Assembly: GCA_030248215.1 (NCBI GenBank)
Contig: JASANG010002508.1
Coordinates: 248,001-312,000, forward strand
Reading direction: 5' to 3'
From: Enoplolaimus lenunculus
Lineage: Eukaryota; Nematoda; Enoplea; Enoplida; Thoracostomopsidae
Length of the DNA: 64,000 nucleotides
Both the position numbers and the translations under genes were made by a program. Below, in pieces: positions 56,358-64,000 of this stretch (the stretch's first letter is position 1; the number at the start of each line of letters is the position of its first letter). Under the pieces are notes generated by a model. The model did not search any database. It was not told the DNA's origin and saw only the letters and a program-made list of their open reading frames with translations.

Positions 56358-56678
56358 CTACGTTATGCAACTTTTTAGAATCATCCAAGATTGTTGCTTG
56401 CAAAATGTATGGTTGGGAATATCAAAGTAATTTTTGATCGACTCAGTTAAATTCTGTTTCATTAAGTTATGAAATACAATTTGCTGACTCATGTAGTAAT
56501 TATTTGTGGGTACTAAACCACTAAAACTCATCGGTGCCCGTGGCTGAATGCTATGCTTTCCAACACAAAACCTAGGAATCACATGATTCAACTTATATGC
56601 TAGGCTTGGCTCAACTGACATAATTATTGCAAGAACTAGTGTAATCGAAGCGTAAAACATAGTCAGCTGTAATTCCAT
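56358..56678 (-). CDS. Short open frame in the LTR element, signal-peptide-like start
   Basis: A 106-codon frame beginning MELQLTMFYASITLVLAIIM, hydrophobic then soluble, with a few cysteines and N-glycosylation-type sites. It could be a remnant of an envelope-like or captured secreted protein. No family is recognised. Confidence 0.4.
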   Translation of the reverse strand: MELQLTMFYASITLVLAIIMSVEPSLAYKLNHVIPRFCVGKHSIQPRAPMSFSGLVPTNNYYMSQQIVFHNLMKQNLTESIKNYFDIPNHTFCKQQSWMILKSCIT

Positions 56679-56768
56679 AAATTTCGAGTTATCGAGTTGG
56701 GGTGTGTAATGGTTAGCACTCCGACAAAATTTGCGAAACTTGCTCGTTTATTCAGTTAAAAGAACTAA

Positions 56769-56786
56769 ATCTCGGTGGGACCTCCA
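56769..56786 (-). promoter_or_regulatory. Primer-binding site, tRNA-Gln type
   Basis: On the plus strand the site reads ATCTCGGTGGGACCTCCA, two bases from the LTR. This corresponds to the 3' end of a eukaryotic tRNA-Gln including CCA, as I remember that sequence. Confidence 0.7.
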
Positions 56787-56788
56787 AA

Positions 56789-58127
56789 TGTAACAACGGT
56801 ACAGTATAGAGGGTCGGCACTCCAAGGAACGCCTTCCAATACTGCCGGTTACCTAAGCACACAACTAATCAACCCTTAGTTAATTCCCCAAAATTCACAA
56901 GTAGCTGACACGCTTATCCAAAAATTCTCAACTTGAACACGCAACCCACAGTAAGGTTATAACTACTTTAGAAATAAACACGTTACCCGAAGGCAAATTA
57001 GAATACTCGGATGTCGGTCAGGACTATCACACCAGAGCTCACAGTATATTCACTAGGCCGCGATGCGGCTCAACTATTATATTCGCAGAAAATCGGTCTC
57101 AGACCTTTAGGTCCGTAAAACTCAGGCTCAACAGCCACAATAAAACACAAGTTACGTCCGCTATACCGTGAAAATCGTAAAAATTAAGCCGGCAGCACTT
57201 TGCTGCAAAACTATCGACTGAGTCCCAAACAGCGAGCTCTAAACTAACTCCAGCACTCCAGCAGCACTTGGCTGCAAAACCAGAACTGACACACTTTGAG
57301 CTTGAAACCACCACTTTTATACTCATAATTTGAAAGGTTACCTAAATTCAAAGAATTCGAATAAATTGTTAAAAATATTACAGGAATTCAGAAAAGACAA
57401 CGTTTCAGGATTTCTAAACTTTAATTTTACTTCAAATTGGCAGAAAAACTTGTTTTGTCTTAAAATCTAAGTTTTTATAACCTTTTCTGAACTTAAAATT
57501 TTAGAGAAATTCGCAGAAATTTTGATGTTTAGACTCAAATTTAAATTTTCAAAACAAAATTTAAACTAAAAGTCCCAAAGTTTCAACAAAAAGTGATGTG
57601 TTGTTTTAAAACTCGAAATTAAAACAAATTAAGTTCCAAGAATTGTTCCTCTAATATTCTTCCGAAGGGGGTAAACTTTAAGTTCAATTTTCACAGAAAT
57701 AGAAAATGGAGCATCCAAAGTAAACCAATAGTTTTAAATTTCCGTTATTCGAATTCTTTTCTCTTTACCCTGTCATCTGCAACTTCATCTCGCACGACCG
57801 TATTAAACTATACATTGGGCTCAAAGCAGTTCATTAAAATCAATGCAAACTAAAAGGACTACCGTCATTGCATATGTATTCTATGCTATACATATTCTAC
57901 ATGTGCAAACACGTGCTCACTGTATCAACCTACGCCGAGATATAAAACAATGTATTAGCCGCATTGTGGCAAATATTTTCGTGCATTGCACACAAAAAAA
58001 CAAAACAGACCAGAACCAACACCCAACAACAACAACAACAACAACAGTGATACATGTTTCAAAAATAAACCACAAAAATAAGTAAAAGGGGGTAGATACA
58101 CTATGCATGATTATCCCCTTCATAACA
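56789..58127 (-). repeat. 5' LTR (minus orientation)
   Basis: Same ends and sequence as the LTR at 54305-55646 by visual comparison, 3 bp shorter in the (ACA)n run. Confidence 0.88.
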
Positions 58128-58800
58128 ATTTGAAGCATAGGTTTTGGTTGGAAAACGGGAAAAGTGGAAAATTTAAAGGTCTAGATTTACCTTGGGGGGA
58201 AAATAGAAAGAAAATACGGGAAAGAAGAGGGAAAAAAAAAAGGAAAAATTGGGTTGGTAGGGAAAATCTGAAGCTTAGGTTTTGGTTGGAAAATGGGAAA
58301 AGTGGAAAATTTAAACACCTAGATTTTCTCTTGGTTGGTGGGGAAAATTTGAAGCATAGGTTTTGGTTGGAAAACGGGAAAAGTGGAAAATTTAAAGGCC
58401 TAGATTTACATTGGGTTAGTAGGGAAAATCTGAAGCTTAGGTTTTGGTTGGAAAACGGGAAAAGTGGAAAATTTAAACGCCTAGATTTTCCCTTGGTTGG
58501 TAGGAAAATTCTGAAGCATATGTTTTGTTTGGAAAATGGGAAAGGTGGAAATTTTAAAACGTATGCACTCAAAATAATATTTCTGATATTTAAGAAAAAA
58601 TTTCTTACATTTAACAAATATAATCAGCAAGGTGCACTTGCAAAGTATTTCTGTTATAACAGAAAAGTTTTCAAAAAACTTTTGAAATAGGTTTTGCCTG
58701 TGTAGGGAAATCTGAAGCGCAGGTTTCGTTTGGAAAATGGAAAAGGTAGAAAATTCCAACCCCCGGACTTTTTCTGGTTTATTAGGGAATTCGGTCATTG
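58128..58800. repeat. 81-bp-type repeat units of FB3, right of the LTR element
   Basis: About six units of GGTTTTGGTTGGAAAACGGG type, interrupted by an A/G-rich stretch at 58195-58255 and by ACACACAAAATAAATT-family units at 58560-58690. Confidence 0.75.
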
Positions 58801-59001
58801 TAAACATCAGGGGCGGAACGTTTTTCTGTGGGACTAGAAAAGAGTAAGCTTAAGCTTTACACAAATTTTTTTGCTCGGCAAATAGGCTTAAGCTTAGGAA
58901 TATGATCATTTTTACGCTTTGGCTTAGGCTTACGTTTAGGCTTAGGGTTCGGCTTAGGAGTATGCTTATAATACTGTTCCGCCCCGTTCTTTGCATTTTC
59001 C
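58793..59001. mobile_element. GGCCCATGTA-group small element inside FB3
   Basis: GGTCATTGTAAACATCAGGG and the inverted CCCGTTCTTTGCATTTTCC at the ends, with AGGCTTAGG core. It splits the FB3 array. Confidence 0.65.
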
Positions 59002-59230
59002 TCCTGGGTTAGGCAGAGTAAATCCGAAGCGTAAAATTTGTTTGGAAAACGGGAAAAGTGGAAAATTTCAACGCCTAAATTTTCATGGTGTTTTAACCGC
59101 CCGGAGTTGTCCTGGTTTGGTTTTCATAGGGAAATTCGTAGGATTTGTTGCAAAACGAGAGAACTAAAAAACTCAAACGCCTAGGTTTCCCTTTATTTTG
59201 GTGTTGAAGATCTGAAGTTACGCATTTTTC

Positions 59231-59845
59231 AATAGGGCACAACAGCTGTAGCATGGCTCTAGCAAATTTTATGCCAGTTTCACCAATTTAAGCCGTGAAT
59301 ATTTTCTATTGCAAAATTGTACCCTTTAGTTAATTTATTTGTTACTTACGCTTGGGAAATTTTGCATGCGAACGCATATCACACTGGGCCATGAATACGC
59401 ATTTGCTTTATTCTATTGTATATGAAAAACCAAATTAATTCTTTACTCCGAATGCAAGCAAATTAAAGACTAGCGAAAATTTAACAAATATATTTCAGTA
59501 AACCAGACCCGGCAGTGAATAATACCACTAGGTTCGAAGAAACTGAATTTTTAAAATCTCTATCACGCTAAAGCACTAGTATCGCTCATTACCATGTAAA
59601 GACAAGTGTACTTAAATTTTAGCATTTTTTATGCCTTTCACAAACGAAAAAGCCTGGTATTTGTACAGAATTTATTCCAACCGTTCTATAGCTACTTGTT
59701 CTAAATTGAAATAAATTCCGTTTACTAATCGTATACTGAAAGTTAGTTTAACATACCGCACATGATTTACGTATCATTACGAACAACTATAAAATTAAAA
59801 TGCATACATCAGGCATTAATCTTTCTAAAACAAAATCGACCATTG
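59231..59845. other. Intergenic, nothing recognised
   Basis: AT-rich sequence with no supported gene or repeat. Confidence 0.35.
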
Positions 59846-60207
59846 CAGGGTACCACCGGAGGTGTATCTCGAGATCCGGTAGAAAAATGACATCCGCCTC
59901 CGGTAGAAATTTTGCCGGATGTTCCGTCAATTTCGGTAGTGAAATTTTGCAAAGTGTAACAAAATTGCTGTTTGGCGCGTTTACTTTTAACGTTTGGCAC
60001 AATTTTGAGGAAAAATTGTCGAGACTTCGTAAAAATATGCGTAAAGTCAAACGATTTAACAACACAGCAGATATTTGCTAAAATTAACGAGTTAAATATC
60101 ATTTCAGCGACATGATTTCACCTCACCTGCGGCATCATCTCCGGTTCCGGCTACTTTTGTTGACTTCCGGCTCCGGATCTGGCGTTTTTCACCTCCGGTT
60201 GCCTCCT
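59846..60207. mobile_element. hAT-like MITE copy
   Basis: Starts CAGGGTACCACCGGAGG and ends CACCTCCGGTTGCCTCC. Both arms carry TCCGG-type repeats. No clear duplication at the flanks. Confidence 0.6.
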
Positions 60208-60227
60208 ACAAACTAACAGACAATATA

Positions 60228-60470
60228 TAGAAACCGCGGAGCGGAACAGTGCAATGAACAAAATCTACTTTACACAGTTGAACCTAAATGATCAGAGCAT
60301 TTACACGAAATAATACATGAAAACTAATATCAGATTATGATAGTCCCAGCACAAGATTGCTCAAAACAAGATACCACCGAGTGGCACAGTGCGATGAATA
60401 AAATCTACTTCACACAGCTAACCCTATGAGCACAGAGTTTACCTGTAATAATACATGAAAATGAATTAGT
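60228..60470. repeat. Imperfect tandem duplication, about 130-bp unit
   Basis: ACAGTGCAATGAACAAAATC and ACAGTGCGATGAATAAAATC mark the two units. Both continue with ACTT..ACACAG and AATAATACATGAAAA. Confidence 0.65.
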
Positions 60471-61379
60471 AGTATATCATTCACAGCAAAGTTTGATGTC
60501 AAAACCACTTTAAAAGTTATGACAAATACCTATGATATATGGTGCCAACTATATACCTTGTCCCGCCATTATGCACCACTCAGGTTATAGGTCTCACGCC
60601 ACCGTCAAAAAATTCCCATATTATTGCAACGTAGCAATAAAATCACAACTATTTCTAGCAATAATTATTTGCACACTAGCTAGTATCTTGTATTTTGCAT
60701 GGTATTCTTAGAAAATGTGCAAAAAATGGCAAACCTTTTGGCAGTGTTTTTCGCGCGCAAAAATTAGAATTTACCGAAAGAATTTGAATTTTCTGCTTAC
60801 CCTTGAATGATCGAGATAAAATTTGAACTTTCCCCGCCACAGGTCGAATTTCCGGCAAAAATTTGAATTCCCTAAATTTTTCGCCAAACTTAAATTTCCT
60901 GCTAAAATTTAATCTTTTAAGCAAAAATTTAAATTCCCGCAATAAGTTAAATTTTTCCGCCAAAATTTTAAGTTGCCGCCAAACGCATTTTAAAAATTGC
61001 CCGGTCGCTTTGATATTATTTTAAATTGGCTATTTATCAAAATGGATGGATATTTTTTGACATTGGCATGCTCAGTATATCCTGGATGGTGCATTAAGAT
61101 TGACAGTTTTACTAATTTACATCATCCACATTATTGTACATTGCATTGCAAATTACGTAAGCTGTGAACATCTGTGCAACAAATCCGAAAAGAATTAGCT
61201 AGTATATACACACCTCTAAAGCTACTGAATTAAAAAACTCAGAAGAGAGTAAAAAACACAAAGCCGACATTATTAACATTCAGTAACAAGAAACGAGACG
61301 AAACACAACAACTATTATTCTTACACATTACAAATATTAAACAGTATTTTAAAATACTCAATTTCACTGTCGACCGTAC
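60471..61379. other. Intergenic with a degenerate short tandem repeat
   Basis: Positions 60770-60975 repeat a roughly 25-bp AATTTGAATTTTCCGCCAAA-like unit, which also creates a Phe/Lys-rich open frame on the minus strand. The rest shows nothing. Confidence 0.5.
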
Positions 61380-62099
61380 TCACAACGCCATGCTAGCAGA
61401 GCTGTCTGCCCTTTCTGAATTTGCGATTGTTTCGGGCATATATTTCATTACTTTTTGGTAATGATTTTCATAATTTCCAGCCCATTTAATGTTGGCCAGT
61501 TCCTCCAAATTCTCTTGGGTATCGACATCATGGTTATAAGCTTGCTCGTATTCCAAATACGAACAATTCACTGAATCCAATGTGTTTATGTTGACGTTTC
61601 TAGGGGCATATTTGTAAAAGACCCAGCCGCCATTAACTCTTACCATTTCACCGCACGCTAACTCAGGTTCTATTTCACCACATAACTTGCTCATTGCCGC
61701 TTTAATTTGGGCAGCGTCATGCTTTCGTTTTTGCCTGCCGATCATTCGGCTGCTTACAATTTTACCCGGGAAAACCAGAATACATTTCTGCAGCTGTTCT
61801 TCGCTTTCCTGAGTGAAAGCGACGCCGTAAGTTCGTTTTCTAGGACGCACCACTTCTTGGTCCCATTCTTTAAACTTTTCTTCAAAAATGGCCATTTGTT
61901 TCCTTACTTCATTCATTACTTTGAATCCCTTTTTAACAGTTTCCACATCAATTTCTTTCTGTATTTCTTCAAGCGATGTTATATTTTTCCCGTAAAAATT
62001 TTGTATCAAGTGCAGGCAGCCAGCTATCTTGATAGCATTATCGAAGTCTTTGGAAAAGCTTTCCTTAAACAGGTTAAAACTACTAGCGGTTGATAACAT
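61380..62099 (-). CDS. Open frame of 239 codons, unknown; perhaps C-terminal part of a helicase/primase-like protein
   Basis: A continuous frame from MLSTASSFNLFKESF to SSASMAL. The first half is helical and charged (DFDNAIKIAGCLHLIQNFYG, then EEIQKEIDVETVKKGFKVM), followed by a basic patch (RPRKRTYG), then a compact region QIKAAMSKLCGEIEP..GGWVFYKYAP that could be a winged helix. This layout reminds me of the C-terminal end of DUF3987-type proteins, but no catalytic motif lies in the window and I give that as a weak guess. A Met starts the frame, but the real protein may begin in an upstream exon. No intron is evident inside. It could be a host gene or a gene from a mobile element. Confidence 0.5.
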   Translation of the reverse strand: MLSTASSFNLFKESFSKDFDNAIKIAGCLHLIQNFYGKNITSLEEIQKEIDVETVKKGFKVMNEVRKQMAIFEEKFKEWDQEVVRPRKRTYGVAFTQESEEQLQKCILVFPGKIVSSRMIGRQKRKHDAAQIKAAMSKLCGEIEPELACGEMVRVNGGWVFYKYAPRNVNINTLDSVNCSYLEYEQAYNHDVDTQENLEELANIKWAGNYENHYQKVMKYMPETIANSERADSSASMAL

Positions 62100-63629
62100 T
62101 CAAATATTTCACAGTAAAATGGCAGATTCATCCAATTTTCAAAGATTTTGGATGAATTTTGTAACTTTATTTCATTTTGAACAATTGCAGCACATGTGTA
62201 ACAAAAAATGCGAGACATATATGTGAATTATAATTAATTTTGGACGCAAAAATAAATTAATTTGTGCTATGTTTCTATAACGGAAACGGACACCGAAATT
62301 TACCGGAAACGGAATCGGATATCCGGTTACACCCTGTCCCAGGGATTAATCCGACGTTTGCAACGTACTCTTAAATGTGTCAAACAAGCCTCCAAATTTG
62401 GTAACTTGAGTCTAATGAGAATACCGGTATAGATTATAGCCTTGTATTTTTGCTGGTTACATAACTTTGTGTACCTTAACCTTAACAAAGAAAGGTTCGT
62501 TTATAACGAGGTTTCACAATGTACTCTTAAGTACAACTAGAATTTATAATGGTTGTCAAAAAATTCGCTTTCTGCTTTCCAATGCGGACAACGTTTAGAT
62601 ATCGTTAGTTGATGATAGGTCTTGTAACTTTGAGCTGTGGCGTACCCAAAATACTGTTACGTAATGTTATGCGCCTGTTGGTGATAACATTTATGACACC
62701 TTGTAAAATTTTTCAATTTCTAAAATTGTATTTCCAAATTGGATAACTGTACATATTTAAATAACGGAAGATCTAAAAGTTATCAAATAATACAATAAAA
62801 CATGTGACCAATGTTACTCTGTCAGGCCGAACAACCAGGACAGGTTAGAGCTTGTGTTTTCGCTGGGTCTAAAGGGGCAGCCAGGATTACTTTGAGCCTA
62901 TGTTCTTGTTTTGTGATTCAGTCGTCGTCTGCTTCTTTTAGATATATTTTTGCAAAATATAAATTACAGTGATCTATCATTTCTGTTTGTAACGAGAACA
63001 AAGTGTAGCGAAGATAAGCAGTAAGCAGTGCGCAAGTGGAGGTTAAGAAACCGGATCCGGCACCGCAGTTCGTAAAATGTTAGTCAATCAAAACATGTGA
63101 AATTGGTTTTATTATTTCATCGCAAATTTGCTTTGAAGCATCTACCCAAATTGTCTGAACGTTCGCCTAAAATATTCCCGGAGCAGGAGCTGTAGGTCAA
63201 TTTTCTGCAGAAGCCTTAGGCATGCCTCCGATTGTACAACTGCAACCAGGATTTGAAGAACGAAAGTAACTGCTTGTAATTTTTTCAGGGTGAGTAAATT
63301 TGTCGTTTTTCTGTTGACGTGTAATCTATTCAACCAACATTTACAAGATAAAAATAGAAATTTTTAGGTTACCAAGAAAAACTAAATTTTATGTGCCGAT
63401 AGCAACAAAAAATTGATACTTTATTAATACAATCTTTACAAACGAATGACGAAAGATTTTGGTGTTTCGAGAATGTTTTTATTTGGCAATTAGTTAATAA
63501 ATTAATGCACTAGAAATGCTCATCATAAACATCTAAGCAAAATATTGGAATAGGTTCGTAGCATACATTTTGCCGATACAGCAGTGATAAGTATATTTTT
63601 GATGAGACTGCCGGGACAGCTCTGTTTCG
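62100..63629. other. Intergenic with hAT fragments
   Basis: Positions 62281-62336 are the right end of a hAT-like MITE (ATCCGGTTACACCCTG). Positions 63177-63245 are another fragment (GGAGCAGGAGCTGTAGGTCA). A GTGTTTTCGCTGGGTC near 62850 matches the repeat at 63660. No exon was found. Confidence 0.45.
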
Positions 63630-63823
63630 GGATACATATATGCTTCGACGCTATCCCACTATATATACCGACCCAGCAAAAACATAGATTTGAGGCTGTT
63701 TTAACCAACTTAGCGAAAACAAAAGCTTGAAGCTGTCCCAGCTGTTTCGACCCAACCAGCAAAAACATAGCTCGAAATCTGTCGTGGCGGTCCCGACCGA
63801 CCCAGCAAAAGCATAGAGTCCAA
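63630..63823. repeat. CGACCCAGCAAAAACATAG repeat cluster
   Basis: Three close copies of GACCCAGCAAAAACATAG (one reads AACCAGCAAAAACATAG) plus a diverged AGCGAAAACAAAAGCTTG, spaced by about 45-60 bp. Confidence 0.6.
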
Positions 63824-64000
63824 GGCCCATGTACTGAAGAGGTCCTTCTGTAAATCCGCGGATATTACATGGGAAACTGGGATTTTGGTAAATTCGGATA
63901 TTACCCGGGAATTGGGGTTTTGGCGCTCATGTTTCTGGGAACTTGGGATTTTGAGAAATTACGATGTTACCCAGGAAATTGGGATTTGGGAAATTCGGAT
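63824..64000. mobile_element. Start of a GGCCCATGTA-terminated element with a 37-bp core
   Basis: GGCCCATGTACTGAAGAGGT is followed by tandem units of about 37 bp (CGGATATTACCCGGGAATTG then GGGATTTTGG and AAATT) that run off the right edge. The head matches the FB1 type but the core is unrelated. Confidence 0.65.

Larger units (their letters stand above)
55647..56788 (-). other. Interior of the LTR element
   Basis: Carries the primer-binding site at 56769-56786 and, at 56705-56721, a 17-base match to the D-arm region of tRNA-Gln. One short open frame is present; no protease, reverse transcriptase or integrase was recognised. Confidence 0.7.
54305..58127 (-). mobile_element. LTR retrotransposon (non-autonomous, young)
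   Basis: Two direct repeats of 1342 and 1339 bp with TG...CA ends surround 1142 bp of interior. ATTT flanks both sides (54301-54304, 58128-58131). A primer-binding site complementary to a tRNA 3' end lies next to the right LTR and a purine-rich tract next to the left LTR, so it reads on the minus strand. The interior is too short for a full gag-pol, so it would depend on a helper. The LTRs look identical apart from one triplet of a microsatellite, which suggests a recent insertion. The superfamily cannot be fixed without pol. Confidence 0.85.
54032..59230. mobile_element. Foldback element FB3, broken by two insertions
   Basis: Starts GGCCCATGTATAGAACAGGG with the same 115-bp end module as FB1, then inverted and plus 81-bp-type units up to 54304. 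After the LTR element, plus-oriented units continue at 58128-58560 and 58690-58790, then again to about 59230 beyond a small element at 58793-59001. A right end module is not visible, so the element is incomplete or rearranged. Confidence 0.65.

Noticed and set aside
58103-58690. 195- and 165-codon frames on opposite strands
   Set aside because: Both are translations of FB3 repeat units; no start context or domain.
60676-60963. 95-codon Phe/Lys-rich frame on the minus strand
   Set aside because: Arises from a short AT-rich tandem repeat; no signal peptide or domain.

Overview
This is animal DNA: AT-rich, intron-bearing, and dominated by non-coding repeats. A KLF-type zinc-finger gene and a tetraspanin gene with GT-AG introns point to a metazoan, probably an invertebrate. 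I cannot name the species. All gene models were read by eye from splice signals, reading phase and protein-family motifs.

Host genes. (1) A tetraspanin gene on the minus strand runs from 4101 off the left edge. Five exons with matching phase encode TM1-TM3 and the start of the large loop with its CCG motif. (2) A two-exon gene on the plus strand (9522-9743 joined to 10894-11109) would encode a 145-residue secreted protein of unknown function. (3) A two-exon gene on the minus strand (19758-19413 joined to 18552-18434) would encode a second secreted orphan protein; reading through the intron gives a different, cysteine-bearing tail. (4) The main gene is a Kruppel-like factor on the minus strand (42667 to 30546). 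Its five coding exons give about 1326 residues, with three complete C2H2 fingers at the C-terminus behind a very long Asn/Gln/Ser/Thr-rich region. One of its introns appears to be of the GC-AG class. (5) A 239-codon open frame on the minus strand (62099-61380) is of unknown identity.

Mobile DNA fills the rest. There are hAT-like MITEs (CAGGGTGCAACCGG ends, 8-bp duplications of nTnnnnAn form), one of which carries a LINE remnant inside a tetraspanin intron. There are also a PIF/Harbinger-like MITE (TTA duplication), pogo/Tc1-like MITEs (TA duplication), tRNA-derived SINE-like repeats, and a LTR retrotransposon at 54305-58127 with two almost identical LTRs around a short interior.

The most unusual feature is a group of foldback-type elements that share the terminus GGCCCATGTA but carry different tandem-repeat cores: a 6-bp AGGCTT-like core (about 165-210 bp elements), an 81-bp core (FB1 at 21769-24536, FB2 at 11738-13995, FB3 from 54032), and a 37-bp core starting at 63824. 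FB1 lies inside a small member of the same group with an apparent 8-bp duplication. The LTR element sits inside FB3. A separate GC-rich foldback array occurs at 8425-9016, with a short relative at 26998-27213.
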